Origin: Ceratotherium simum simum
Lineage: Eukaryota; Chordata; Mammalia; Perissodactyla; Rhinocerotidae
NCBI RefSeq assembly: GCF_000283155.1
Contig: NW_004454178.1
Location: 9,840,030 to 9,904,029 of the forward strand
DNA: 64,000 nucleotides
Direction: 5' to 3'
The position numbers and the translations under genes were made by a program. A model generated the notes under the pieces. The model searched no databases, was not told the DNA's origin, and worked only from the letters and a program-made list of their open reading frames with translations. Below, one piece after another: positions 22,130 to 34,064 of this stretch (position 1 is its first letter; every line of letters begins with the position of its first letter).

Positions 22130-22235
22130 AAATAAAACAGCATTATCTGAATGCACCCTCCCAATAACCCCGTGAGGTTGGCCAAAATAGGTAATAGTGC
22201 ATTTAGGTACAATAGCACAATTAAGGAAACTGAGA
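22130..22235 (-). mobile_element. MIR SINE fragment
   Basis: Minus-strand core: 'ccaataaccccgtgaggttg' and 'aattaaggaaactgagactc'. 3' half of MIR only is clear. Confidence 0.65.
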
Positions 22236-22499
22236 CTCAGAGCAATTTGGGGTGCTGCTCTTGTCCAGAGTGCTCCTGATTGGAGAGTGGAGAGGCCAGA
22301 GGCATGGTCTGGCTGGCAGACCAAGGCTAAGCTATTGCCTGAAACTGTCTAATCCTTGATTGGCTCTGTCTTGTATCCCTCTGACTGCTGCTCTCACCTG
22401 GGCCGGCCTGTGCCGGTTCTGTTTTCCTCCAACTTTGATTTATCACCACAATAAGAACACTCCAAGGTATAAGGAGAATAAGATCTCCCATAATGCCTC

Positions 22500-22915
22500 A
22501 CCCTAAGACAATTGTTTGGTTTTATTTCCTGCCATTATCCATATGGATACATAGTTGCAAAAATATGTAATTGCCATTGAGTCCTTCTTCACATATGATG
22601 TGCTCGTCCATTTTCTCACATACACCCCATGAATCATTTTAATGAGCCCATGTTATTCTATCAAGGGATATGTGCCATCGTTTACCTATCAGTTCCCCTC
22701 TGGTCATTTCAGAGGCTTCCAGAGTTTCAGTATCACAAATAACATTGTAGTGAGTATCTTTGTGTAAATAGCTCTTTTGCTTCCTTTCAAAGATTTCTTT
22801 AGGATACATTTCCAGCAGTGGGATTAATGTGTCAAAGGCTATGAATATGTTCATGGATCCTGATGCATATCGTCAAATTGCTTTCCAGGAGTGTAGCAAT
22901 TTACATACCTGACAT
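22500..22915 (-). mobile_element. Old L1 (L1ME-type) 3' fragment
   Basis: Minus-strand L1 with the reverse-complement 3' UTR/ORF2-end wording 'aataacattgtagtgagtat', 'atttccagcagtgggattaa' and 'caaattgctttccaggagtg'. No open frame. Ends approximate. Confidence 0.75.
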
Positions 22916-23235
22916 GAATAAATGTGTGTAGCAGGTTGGCAAAGTATTGCCAGCATTGAATATTATAATTTTGTTTTCCAACCTCTTTTGCTGATTTAAT
23001 GAATGTAACAGGATCCCATTAAATATATGTAAGATGCCTAGCACTGTGTTTGGCACATGGTAGTTGTTTCCTGGTATGTACCTGCACCTTATGATACCTG
23101 TCTTGATTCTTGGACTGTAGCCTAGATCTTCTGTCTGAGCTTGGTTGCCATCAGTCTCCAGTGAGCGCCTGGCCTTGGCTTGGCCGAACTTCAGATAAAT
23201 GTTAGCCATTAATAATAATATTGAGCATCTGTGTT

Positions 23236-23420
23236 GAGCCCGCATGTGGCATAGTGGTTGAAAGACTGCTCCTATTCATCTCCTGGCTCTTCAATTTATT
23301 AGCTGTGTGACTTTCAATAAATTACTCCGTTTCTCTAGGCCTGAGGTTAATTGAGATAATGTATGTTATGCAAGTAACACCATGCCTAATAGAAAGTAAG
23401 TAACATTAGTGTTAATAATA
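23236..23420 (+). mobile_element. MIR SINE
   Basis: Starts at the tRNA-like head 'gcatgtggcatagtggttga' and continues through 'ttattagctgtgtgacttt'. Diverged 3' end. Confidence 0.8.
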
Positions 23421-23424
23421 ATAG

Positions 23425-23540
23425 TCTATTTTAATAAATCATGTCAATCTTTGATAACGTCAATAGGCGATGATATTATCCTCCTTATAAAGATGAGACA
23501 TTGAGGCTCTGGAAGTTAAAGTACTTTGTCCAATAGGGGT
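23425..23540 (-). mobile_element. MIR SINE fragment
   Basis: Minus-strand remnant: 'gatgatattatcctccttat' and 'gatgagacattgaggctctg'. Confidence 0.6.
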
Positions 23541-23544
23541 AACC

Positions 23545-24650
23545 TAAGGCAGTGTGACCTCTGACTTTTCCCCTCTGTGATCTGATTCACTGGGCCCAGT
23601 AGGTGGTAGGATGCTCATGAAAGCCCTTTCTACACCAGGACAGCCAGCACTCGCTTATCTATACATGGAAATACCGCACTACATACATACAGCCCTCCAA
23701 ACCCAAACTACAGGAATCCCAAGCTCCCTTGTCTGGATTCCAAAAATGCCAGCAGCCGCTCCAGTGCCACCCAATCTGAGGGGAAGTACGGTGGAGGAAA
23801 AGTCAGAATGGAAAGAGAGATCAATCTTAACCAATTGTGGTTAAAGTGTCTTATTTCTGAAAAATTTACAAAACGTATGACCATGTGAACTTATCACTCG
23901 GGGCCTTGGAAATGGCCAAGCTATGTGAGGGGCCCCGAAGCTGGAACCTCATTACCTTCCTGGTAAATTGGCCACTGGCCTGATCTCTTGACTAGCGGTT
24001 AACCAGGAATAGTACAGGCTAGTTACTTTTGATGGCTTGTCCCTTTTCTCTGAATTAAAACTTTGTCATTAGCATAGTTTCGGTCTGAGAATTACTGCCA
24101 GGGTGGAATTACTCTAATTAAGAGGGAAAGAAAAATATGTTGCTAGTCATTCATTTTTCTTGATTAGAGGGTGACCCAGTTTGAGGTTAAGCAAAGAGGA
24201 CTGAGGTAGTAATTTAGCACTTTGGGGGGGTTTGTGGAGATTTTTGTCAGCTGGAGAAGCAACAGCTGGATCCCAAGATTGTCATCTGAGTGGAATGCAT
24301 AGCTACTTGTAAATAGAGGTGTAGGAGATCATCAGGAATGACACGCTAATTTTTAGGATGAACAAAAGCAAGGATAGGGTTGGAGGCACAGCTCTATAAA
24401 TCGAATGCTACTAATGCTGCATCTATGTCCCAAGAGATGTTTGAAAGCTTTTTCTGTCTTAAATGTGAAAATATTATATTTTCATATTTTCTTGATTTGA
24501 GGGTCCAGGCCTTGACTTGTCAAATTCTGGGATAGGAAGAAACTTTATCTTCAGCATATGCCCATGACATTGAATATATGTTAAAATACAGTATTTCAGC
24601 TCTCGGACTTAATAAAGTACACATTATTTTGAAGTTTCTGTAATGAGCAA
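23545..24650. other. Unassigned unique sequence; candidate conserved blocks
   Basis: No gene. Repeat-free AT-rich segments at about 23980-24330 contain ATTA/TAAT-type motifs ('ggaattactctaattaagag' near 24105). Confidence 0.3.
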
Positions 24651-24654
24651 ATAA

Positions 24655-24860
24655 TTAGCGCAAAGAGCACAGACTTGGAGCCAGAAGACCTGAGTGTGTC
24701 TTCTGCTTCTGATGTTTGCTAGCCCCGTGACTTTGAAGTTAACCTTTTTGAGCTCTCTGAACTTGTTTCCACATTACAAACCTAGTTTGAGGAGTCAAGT
24801 GAGATAATTAAATATATGGAATAATAATAAAGTGATATACAAATGTTATTATGGTGTCAT
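24655..24860 (+). mobile_element. MIR SINE
   Basis: Plus-strand MIR with 'cacagacttggagccagaag', 'ctagccccgtgactttgaag' and a degraded 3' end. Confidence 0.75.
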
Positions 24861-25047
24861 CGAATTCTCAGGTCACCTCTAAATTGGGACTTCAAGCAGC
24901 ATCTTTGGGAAGGTGAAGGGAGGGAAGACTGAAAGCCTTGCATTGACTTTAAGACGGCGGGGACCATTAATCTTCAATGTGGAGGACGCTCTTTGTCACT
25001 ATAATCAGGCTGGATATGGCGCCACTGTACTGGTTGCCCATTGGTTT

Positions 25048-25512
25048 TGTACTGGAGGAAAAATTTTACCTTTACCTTCTTAGAGTTTTTGGCTGGGCCT
25101 CAGAATTAAATTGACATAAGACCAATTAACAGGAGAGAAGCATCGAATTTATTTAATGTAAGTTTTAATGACACTAGAACCTTCATAAGGAAATGAGGAC
25201 TCAAAGAAGTGGCAAAACCAAATGCTTTTATACTAGGCTGAACAAAGAGAGGCAATTGTGGAAAAGTAACTAAACACTGTGGGGAAGCTAAAGGAAGATA
25301 AGAATTGTTTTAACGAGATCTGTTAGTACAGAATTCTCTCAGTCTCAACTTCCCGTCCTTGATGATCAGAATGTTACTTTCTTTCCAGGAGGACGTATTC
25401 CATCTGGGGGTTTTATCTTCTGCTTTCAGGAATAAAAGGAGGAGTGCCTTTAGCTCAAAATAATTTTTGTCAAAGAGCCATATTTTGGAGTGAAATATTC
25501 CGGTTTCCTTCA
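25048..25512 (-). mobile_element. Solo LTR of an endogenous retrovirus (ERV1-like)
   Basis: On the minus strand the element begins TG and ends CA. It is flanked by an exact 4-base duplication 'gttt' (25044-25047 and 25513-25516), the duplication size usual for ERV1. A TATA-like sequence lies at 25226-25232 (minus), and the poly(A) signal AATAAA lies at 25148-25153 (minus) downstream of it. The end carries the 'CTCCTGTTAATTGGTC' block common in ERV1 LTRs. No gag, pol or env is present. Family name not assigned. Confidence 0.78.
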
Positions 25513-25609
25513 GTTTTATCTCCCCATCAGCCTTTCTCTCCTTTTTCTCTCTCCTTTTCCAGCGGTCCACCTCCCAAAGGAGAACTGTTGCTTCCCTCTG
25601 TCAAGTCAT

Positions 25610-25830
25610 TCTAGGGACACTGCCTCTGCTCTTGGCTGTAGCAATGGACACAAAATCCATACCCGGCCCATCGTGATGCTTAGCACGGGGATGACCAAAC
25701 TGGGCCAATCAGAATGCTTCTCTGGGACTCTTAAGTGGATACCAGACAGGAAAGTCCTTCGTTTCCTCTAAGATTGATAAACTGAAATGATGTTGCCTTA
25801 CAATACAAAAAGAAAAGTAGACAACGTTAT
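25610..25830. mobile_element. Ancient interspersed repeat with CCAATCAG core
   Basis: Contains 'actgggccaatcagaatgct' and flanks similar to 42370-42935 and 55555-56005. I cannot name the family. Confidence 0.4.
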
Positions 25831-26204
25831 TTGAGTTCCTGATGACTCTGGGAACCAACTCCAGCCCATTAAAAAGAGCCAAAGAGAGGAAAGAAAGATT
25901 CTATTTTGCAGACAGGGATCTCTCGTGTCCCTTAAATCACATGATATTGTGGATGGCTTTTGAAAAGGGGCCACAGTAATCTCCCAGCACTTTATAACCA
26001 TCCTCTCTCCTACACATGGACCTTCTCTGTTCACACAAGGAAAAATGGGGCAATAACAAGGCCTGGTAGAAGAGAAGGAATTGGTAGGCCAGTCCAGTCT
26101 TACTGCCTCACTAAAGCCCGTTGGTATTATGCCCCATCAGAAATGCCCTCAAAGGCCACAGAGTCATGAAGGAAATATACATTTTCAGTGATTTCTTCAT
26201 GTGA

Positions 26205-26780
26205 TTATTCACTCAAAAAACATTGACTGAATGCCTGCTTTCCATGTCCTGGAATTACAGCAGTGAGAAATGGACAAACTACCCCGGACTTGGGAGCTTA
26301 CAATTGGGCTGGAGCAGAGAAAATAAGCAAAAGAAACAACTAAATCATATGTTTTAGATGTTGATAATTGCTATGGAGAAAAATAAAGTAGAGAAGGGAG
26401 ATAGAGAGTATGTGTGTTTGTGGGTGATGGGGGGGCATCAGAGGGTTGCAATTTTAAACGGGGTGGTTGGGGAAAGTCTCCTGAGAAGGTGGCATTTGTG
26501 TAAAGACTTAGAGGAGATGAGAAAGTGACCCTGCTGGGATCTAGGAGTGAGTGTGCAGAGGGAACAGCCTGGTGCAAAAGCTCTAAGGCAGACTTTTGCC
26601 TGGTGTGTTCCAGGAGCTCACAGAGCAGGGCAGGGAGATGAGGTCAATGGGGCAGGGCCTTGTAGATCCACTGTGACACCTGGGGCTTTGACTCTGAGTG
26701 AGGTGGGAAAGCTATGGTGGCTGCTGAACAGAGCTTTTATGAAGCTCACACTGGCTTCTCTACTTAGAAGCACACAGATC
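26205..26780 (+). mobile_element. Ancient interspersed repeat, long copy
   Basis: The longest copy of a family seen several times here: 'tatggagaaaaataaagtag', 'cctgagaaggtggcatttgt', 'gcagagggaacagcctggtg', 'gggccttgtagatccactgt' and 'ttgactctgagtgaggtgg' in order. No open frame of interest. Confidence 0.6.
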
Positions 26781-27159
26781 TCTGCAGCCCCTGCTAATCT
26801 AAGCTTCATCCCATATAGATCGTGGTGGGGGTGACACGAGCCAATGTATGGAGAGTTCCCAGCATGGTGGGCCTGATGCAGAGTAAACCCTAACAGAATG
26901 GAAGCCGTTACTAGGAAAAACAGTCACATAGTTTATACTAGGGTGTAAGTGATTGACATCAGGTACTCTCTCAAGCAGATTTGATGAGAGAGTGAGTCGT
27001 TGAAGAGAGTGAGGGAGAGGGTGGAAGCAGCAGCCCAAGGGGGCAAAGGGAAATTGGGCTGCTCCCCACCTGCTCTGTTCTTAGCACAGATTTTCCAAGG
27101 GCTGGCCCCAGGAGCCTGTTTGGATCTTCGAGCTATTCAGAAGTCCTCATGCTATACGC
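26781..27159. other. Unassigned sequence
   Basis: No gene or clear repeat seen. Confidence 0.3.
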
Positions 27160-27222
27160 TGTATTGCCTGGCACAGAGCACACCTTGGTAAATCAGTGTT
27201 ATAAGAATGAATGAATGAATGC
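27160..27222 (+). mobile_element. L2 3' end with (GAAT)n tail
   Basis: 'ttgcctggcacagagcacac' then a tail of GAAT units at 27205-27222, the usual L2 3' terminus. Confidence 0.7.
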
Positions 27223-28764
27223 AATCCAGTTTACAGCATCTTTACTGAGCCTCCAGTCACACTGGGGTACCCTCACCCCCTCCCCCTGAGCTACTGAGAC
27301 ATGGCCAACTCGATGACAGCTGGAATGGATTGATGTCTTCAAGATCGCGGCTGAGCACTAGAAGCTCGTGGTAATGGTTATTACACCCTCTTCTCTTTGA
27401 GTCTGGGAATCTGTTGGTATCTGTCAGCTTCTCAGTTTCATTTTAAGGGCGAAGCTGCAGTAGTTACAAGATGTGGACTCTGGGCTGTGGGGTAAAAGGC
27501 TGCCCTGTTCCCCAGGGACCACACACCTTCCTCTTTCATCTGCTAAGGCTTCTTTGGCCCCGGAGACTGTGCACATTTTGGAGAGATATAACTTCATAAT
27601 TTTTTTATGGTCTGTGCTGAGTTTAAAGGAGAGGCGGCAGCTTGTAAAATTTTTATTTATGACGTGACTCTCAGAATTCAGTGTTAGCAAATACTGGCAA
27701 GGTTGAATTTATGAAACTGGAGGCTATTTTAATACGTTATCCACGCAGTTTAAAATGTTGCCCCTATAGAGATGTTTAGAATTTGGCTGTAGCAAATGAC
27801 ATCCTGGGGGCTGCTCGTCCTCTATAGGCATTTTCCTGAAATTGTGTTATGACTTGCAGTTGAAAGGCTAAATGCCATGAATTCAGCTTGTAACTCACAT
27901 CTAGATTTCAATTTGGCTGGACAGAGTTTTGTTTTCCTGGGTCTATTCTTAATTAGCAATTTGATCCAGGTGTAATTAACACTGCCTTGTGATTGCTTTT
28001 GCCTCCTTAGCATTTTTTAACCTATTAGCTTTGAAATTTGAAGTAGCTATCTCAAGTGGGTAAAGAATAATGTTTTTTCTTAAAGACAATTTCTTATGTG
28101 GGAAAGATTATAATTCACAGTTATTTGCAATTGGTTATCAACTTGTGGAACAGGGGAGTGGGGGTTGGAGCAGAAGCTGTGAGGGTGGGGGCTGCATGGT
28201 CCCCGAGACCCTCGCCTGCTGGTGCAAATGTGGGGCTGAACTGACTCATGAAACCATGGTCTTGATCCAGTGTATGAACATAAAAATCTTCCTACCATAT
28301 TTTTGAAACCTGAGCTGCCCTTTGCAAAAGAGGTCTTGCATTTAATTTTTTTTAAGGGAAAGGCTGAGTATTGATAAGGCGTGGACATGCTGGATCGTTT
28401 TAGAGAGATTCTGTGTGACAAGAGAAAAAGACAATGTCATAAACTCAACTTGTGTATTTTAAAAGTTTTCAGAAATGTGTAGAGAAACCCAATGATAGAA
28501 ATAATCAATAGTTCCTAGAATGGGAACTGGTGTTCTTTAAAATTGAGAGTATTCAAAAACAAGAACCTAGAGAAAAAATTCATTAGCCTGGTCATGAGTT
28601 TCCCAAAATGTGAAGCACAGTGTAGCAAAAGTGTTGGGAGAAAAGCAGCTCCCAGGTGGAAGGTAACAAGCTGTCTCTGTTGTCCAAAGCCTCTTAGGGG
28701 ACAATGACATACACTTGAGCCTGGGCCCACAGGGCCGCTTTGTAGATGACCTTCTATGCTCTGG
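27223..28764. other. Unassigned unique sequence; candidate conserved block at 27680-28020
   Basis: No gene found. At 27680-28020 the sequence is repeat-free and AT-rich with paired homeodomain-type sites ('tcttaattagcaatttg' and 'gtgtaattaacac', near 27947 and 27970). Confidence 0.35.
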
Positions 28765-28950
28765 CAGGTCTTATAATTCAGTGAAGAGCTCAGATCTGGG
28801 TTAGAATCCTGACTTCACCACTGACTGATCAGATGATCTTGGACAAGTCCCTAATCTCCCTAAATCTGTAAAATGGGGATAAGAGTCATGCACAGCTCTC
28901 AAGTGGTTGTGAGGTTTAAATGAGATAGTATGTGTTAAGTGCTCCAGGCT
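28765..28950 (+). mobile_element. MIR SINE
   Basis: Good plus-strand copy: 'gggttagaatcctgacttca', 'ctgtaaaatggggataagag' and 'gtgaggtttaaatgagatag'. Confidence 0.85.
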
Positions 28951-30719
28951 GCAGCTCTTGATCCCTCCTTGCTTCAGCCACTTGGAGCACAACCAGTCAA
29001 CCTCTCATTTAGAAAGAGAAGAGGGGGCATACTCAAGAGAGAGAGGATAAATCAGCCTGCCTTGGAGACCCTCATCCTTCATGTGGAGATGTTTGTCCTG
29101 GAAAGGCCCCTCTGTTTTCCCTTTGGCAGAGCCTGGCATCTTGTGACTCCAAGGAGATGCTTGGGCTGGGGCTTTGTGCAGCATCTTGGCACTTAGTTTC
29201 CTCCTCAGTGCCCAGCGGACAAATACTCATGTTTCCCTAGGGCCTGGTTGACAGACTGGGAAATGTTCTGAGACCGGAATTGCACAAGAGATCACCGTGG
29301 GCAGCTCTCCACGGTAGAGGCTTAATGTGGCTTAATCCAGATGCTTCTTCTGCACCAGAGACAGAGAGGGAACACTCCCCCAGGTCTCACTGAGCTGTTG
29401 GTCTTGTCTCCCCAATTCTGACTGAGGGATTCGGAGCCCTCCTTAAGGGCTTTGTAAATTCTCCCTGGTGGAGGTGTGATCGCTTCCGTCCTAGCCTGCT
29501 GTTGCTTTAGCATCAGTCCCCCTGCGAGGGGGTCCTGGGGGCTACATCTTGCTTTGCAGGGAGTTGACACGACAGACAGTACAGTGAGGAGCTAAAGTGT
29601 GGGCAGCAAAGAAGTAAAAAAGAGTCAAGTATTTAAAGGCTTCATTTTTAATTATTCTTAAAGGCAGGAAGTAGATGATTATATGTATACTGTGGAGTTC
29701 TGGTTTGATTTTCCTTCTCTGCTCTTTGGTCTTACTATTGGTAAGTGGAGGAAAATATATTTTTGGGGCCTTTCCATTTTTTTCTGATTTCATCTCCCCA
29801 TGTATTTAGTTTTTTCTTTCCAAAAGCAAGTGATGAGTCCAAGGTGGGGGGGGGGGTATGATCAGATTGTGTGGGTTTGGGGATTCTATGTGGACCTTTC
29901 CTTTCCACATAATGGGTGAACATGGGCGTTCCAAACCCAGATTCTATTATTGTAAGCACCAAGAAGGGCAAAGAGAAGGACAGACCAAAAGCAGTGTCGT
30001 GATTGCTCTGTCCTTTCCATCTTTGCTCTTGAAGGTCCCACTTTTCAAGATGTGCGGTGAACCACAGCTGTCTCCATCCTATTCCACAAAATAACAAACT
30101 GAAGGAACAGGGCAAATAACAGGTTAGCACAACACGAGCTGCTTGGAGTGATTGGCTCGTGTCTCTCTGCCCATCTTATCCCATCTCCTCTGCGCCAGGA
30201 GGGCTTTCTTGAGGTCCGGGCAGTGGGGAGCATGGGATACATGGTCTTGAAGACTTTATGTTAAAAAGCTTAGATATGGCCTTTGAAAGTGAGAAATGGT
30301 TTCAAAAGAAATCACATCTTTGTCAGGAGCAGACTGGAGAGCCTGCGACCTTAACAGAACTTTAGAATTTCAGAGTTGAATGGATTTACCCCAATTTCAT
30401 ATTTCCAAGGAGGAATGGAAGGCCCAGGGGGATGAAGTGTCTTCCTGCATGCCCCACTGCACCTGCTGTGTGCTGAATCTGACTTTGAGGGAGTGGAGAG
30501 ACAGTGAGGATCTGAAGTGTGAGCTGTAAAGATATCTAAGCAGGCAGACCCAGCATCAGAACTCTTTGTGCCTTTTATAAGGAGGGAATTGCCGTTGTTT
30601 TCTTTACACATCATCTTCTATGTGGGAAAAAGTTTTTGAAAACCAAATTTGATCATATTGCTAAATATTCATGACCTACTTAGTGGAGAAGATCAATGCA
30701 GTATGATGAAAAACTTCCA
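28951..30719. other. Unassigned sequence, about 1.8 kb
   Basis: Many overlapping short frames on both strands, none with domain features; the longest is 131 codons at 29735-30130 (minus). A G run lies at 29847-29856. No repeat named. Confidence 0.4.
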
Positions 30720-30885
30720 GAGCTGGGAGTGAGGTGCGGAGGGGTTGGAAGACCTAGGCATGTCCCAAATGTGTGATGAGACAACCATCTCTCTTCTTGG
30801 TTGCTAAACCCTCATTTGTACTATGAAGGGTTGGACTGGATAATTTCTAAATTATAACACTAAAATTCTAGAACTTTATGATTGT
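30720..30885 (+). mobile_element. Ancient MIR/CR1-like repeat tail
   Basis: Ends with 'agggttggactggataattt' and 'ctagaactttatgatt', the tail shared by ancient MIR3/L3-type elements. Diverged. Confidence 0.45.
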
Positions 30886-30889
30886 ACAA

Positions 30890-31345
30890 GCAGTATCAGT
30901 TAGGACATAGTTTCTGCTGTATGTGACAGAAATAAAAAATGACAGTGGTTTCAACAAGGTAGAACTGTATGTATTTCTCACATAAAAGGTCAAAGCTGAT
31001 GTTGTGGCTCTGCTCTCTGATGTCATTAGGGGCCCAGGTACTTTTTATGTTGTTGCTCTGCCAACTTTAGAGTTTTCTCTCGTCTTTACAATCCGAGATG
31101 CCTGGCCACCGTGTTGATGCTCTAAGCAACAAGATGGAGGAAGGAGGAAGAGGAGAGGGAGAGCCCCTTTGCTTTATGATCATGGCTCAAAAGTTGCACT
31201 TATCACTTTTGCTCAAACTCTGTTGGCCAGACCTTAGTCAAATGGCCATACCTAGTGCAAAGGAGGCTAAGAAATGTAATCTTTATTCTGACTGGCCGTC
31301 TGCCTAACTATAAGTTCTAATTTTATAGGAGAAGAAGAAATACAT
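30890..31345 (+). mobile_element. Ancient interspersed repeat, near full copy
   Basis: 'aggacatagtttctgctgta', 'tcacataaaaggtcaaagct', 'tgttgttgctctgccaactt', 'aagttgcacttatcactttt' and 'gctaagaaatgtaatctt' follow the order of a common mammalian repeat. Partial copy at 8338-8525. Name not assigned. Confidence 0.55.
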
Positions 31346-32865
31346 ATTGGGGATAACTATCGGTCTTTGTCATATGAGTTATGCTTGAGGCAATATAGAA
31401 CACAGGCTCGTCTGTTGCCTCCAACTGCTCAGTGAGGCATGGGAGGGCGCAAGTGGGGCTGGTGCCTCTGATAGCCATGACAGAAGCTCAACTTGGAGGA
31501 ATAAAGATGGGTCTCAGATGGGTCTCTGCTGCTGAAACTCTATTATTCAAATAAGTGGGTAATGGTTGGAAATTCCTTTTGGGGAATCTGCCTGGTTCCT
31601 GATGCTCTCGTTTCTCTGAGATTTACTTCTTGTTCTCCAACACGGTGGGTGATGGCAGCCATGTTTGTAACAAATGTCCTTCTATCCATCAGTGGCCACA
31701 GACTGAAACAGGTGTGGACACCTGACCTATGCTGGGCCATCACATCCTCTCTCCTGGGTGTTCAGAGCTGTGACTGAGAGAGTCACATTAATTGGGGGCC
31801 ATTTGCTTGCACTTGAGTGTTATAAACTCAAAAGTGGTGGGCCGCCATCTTCTGGCGTGAGTGTGGGGAATCAGAGAAAGCTGGTCCTCAGAGAAGGATG
31901 AAGCAGATGTTCAGAAAGAGCAATCCCCGAACACCATGGGGCCTGAGTCAAAAACTGGGAGGGGGCTTCTGGTTCCTGAAGGATCCACAGACAGTGATTC
32001 AGTTTCACATAAGGGTGAGATGCATTCATTCCTATTAAATTTATCAAAACTGTCTTAAAAATACACCACGTATATATAGAGAAAGCTTTTTTTCAAGAAC
32101 TCCTAATCTGACCTGCTGAGTTTTTCTTTTTTTTAACAAATCTTAAAATCTCATGTACCATCTTAACAGCTAACGGCTTGCAAATTTCAATTTTTTGCTT
32201 GTCACTAAGAGTGACAACTCAGAGGCTATATAAATTGATTCACCTAGCCAAACTTATCCAAAGTGGGGAAGCTAAATAGGTCAGTCAATGGAAACCAAAA
32301 CCGCAGTGTCTTTTCCCAAATAAAACAGCAAGAAATCCACACAGGAAGAGATGAAATACAATGCAGTGGTTCTGAAGGAAGATTGAAAACAGTTCATCTT
32401 TATTTTTAAATATCTTCCTCTGACTTCAATGAACGTGTAGGTTTGAAAAGGATCATAAGTTGGTATTAGAGGACAGAACTCACTATACATTTATAACTTG
32501 GAGTCAAAGGAAAAAAATAGACAGGCAAGTCATCAACTTGCTTCAGTAAAATTTAAGAGTGGAGATTCTGATGAGGAATAGAGTCCATGCTGTGAAACTC
32601 CCCAAATGAAATATGAAATCCACTAAAAGTAATGTATTAGTGTAAGACTTCAGTTAACTGGAACCTAATTAATCAGAGCCTTCAGTTATTATTATTCTTA
32701 AACCTGCTTAAGTCAGGGATATAATAAAACAAATCAGTCCTTGGGAATGTCCTAGCTTTAGGCTTAAAAATTGTTTTTACTTCTAGTAATTATCTAGAGC
32801 CATAGAATTGGCCAAATAATTGGGTTTTAGAGTGAGTAAGCCCCTAAAGACCATCAAATGCGCTG
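31346..32865. other. Unassigned sequence; candidate conserved block at 32640-32840
   Basis: No gene recognised. 32640-32840 is repeat-free, AT-rich and contains 'ctaattaatcag' and 'tagtaattatctag', palindrome-like homeodomain motifs. Confidence 0.35.
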
Positions 32866-33020
32866 GTTTTCAACCTTAGCTGCACGTTACAATCACCTGG
32901 GAGCTTTTAAAAATCCCGAGGCCCAGGCTGCACCTCATACCCAAAATCAGAATCTCTAGAGGTGGGACCTGGGCTTCAGTATTTAAAAAGTTTTCCAGAT
33001 TATTCCAATGTGCAGTCAAA
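32866..33020 (+). mobile_element. hAT-type non-autonomous DNA transposon (MER20/MER58-like)
   Basis: 'ctggttttcaaccttagctg' opens it, with 'cacctgggagcttttaaaaa' and 'attccaatgtgcagtcaaat' at its other side. These are imperfect inverted arms. Confidence 0.7.
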
Positions 33021-33021
33021 T

Positions 33022-33160
33022 TGGAAAACTAGGATCTTCTTTACAGCTGTCCCAAGAAGTGTAGTGACTGACTCAGATTGCCAGCTGGTACAGAACCAGG
33101 ACTGTAATCTAGGACTTTGCAAATCCATGACCTCTGTGCCATTAGGCCACGCAGGCTCCC
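33022..33160 (-). mobile_element. MIR SINE fragment
   Basis: Minus-strand MIR 5' half, from 'ccagctggtacagaaccagg' to 'ctctgtgccattaggccacg'. Confidence 0.55.
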
Positions 33161-33228
33161 AGCTACAGAGGGCCAACGTGTGCCATCCCACTCTGACGCT
33201 AAGCTCCTCCAACTTTGACTTGCCGCCC

Positions 33229-33303
33229 AATCACCCGGAGAGCTTATTATATCCAGGTGATGTTGAAGCTGCTGGCCTGGGTACCACCCTTCGAGAACTG
33301 CTG
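33229..33303 (+). mobile_element. MER5-like fragment with internal deletion
   Basis: 'aatcacccggagagcttatt' is joined directly to 'ccaggtgatgttgaagctgc' and a 'cgagaactg' end; the middle of the element is missing. Confidence 0.6.
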
Positions 33304-34027
33304 CTGTAAGCCATTGTAGGACTGACTCTCCCTTCACCCACAAGCACACCTGCCCAGCACCCAGGTGGTGGATTTGGACTCTTCTCATCCTTGTTCAAGG
33401 ACGCTATTGCTGTTTGTTGCCGTATCTCCTTGTTCCTCCAAAAGCGCCTGAAGCTGTTCTGTTCACTCAGAACCTAAGAACCATCCACAGATGAAGTGTC
33501 CCTTCATGCCGAGGGATTCTACGGTCATTGCGCTTTGCTGAATTGCAACATTTGGCCGCATCATTCCAGAGCTGGGTTTTTTTTTTGGCTTTTCCCTGAG
33601 AGAGTGAAGGATGTGCTTCATAATGGGCAACACCAAGGAGGTTAAAGTTCACTGACAAGGACCATTCGTTAGGCAGGATGAGTGTCTGCACTCTGCTTAT
33701 CAGCCTCCACATTTGGCCAGAGTTGGAAAAACTGACGGGCGGTAGAGTGAAACCTGGGCACCTGCGGAAATCCAGGCCTAATCCCTTCCCATAAAACAAA
33801 GTGGAAGATAAGTGGGAACGGTTGAAATCTGAAAGCAGATGGCTGAGTTCCTCCACACCGGGCTGTAAAGGGGGACCTTCGTGACAGAGTATTTATGGGT
33901 CTGGGGAAACCTGACAAGGTGTTGCTGTAAATGCCAAGAAATATACAGAACAGTGATTTTGTTATTTGAACACAGTTCATGATGACTGCAGCTTTGCAAG
34001 GATGGAGAAAGATAGATGCTGTGTATG

Positions 34028-34029
<2 letters not shown>
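33304..34029. other. Unassigned sequence
   Basis: No gene supported. The overlapping minus frames at 33467-33999 have no domain content. Confidence 0.35.

Positions 34030-34063
<34 letters not shown>
34030..34063. repeat. (TG)17 microsatellite
   Basis: 34 bases of uninterrupted TG. Perfect repeats this long are usually polymorphic. Confidence 0.95.
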
Positions 34064-34064
<1 letters not shown>

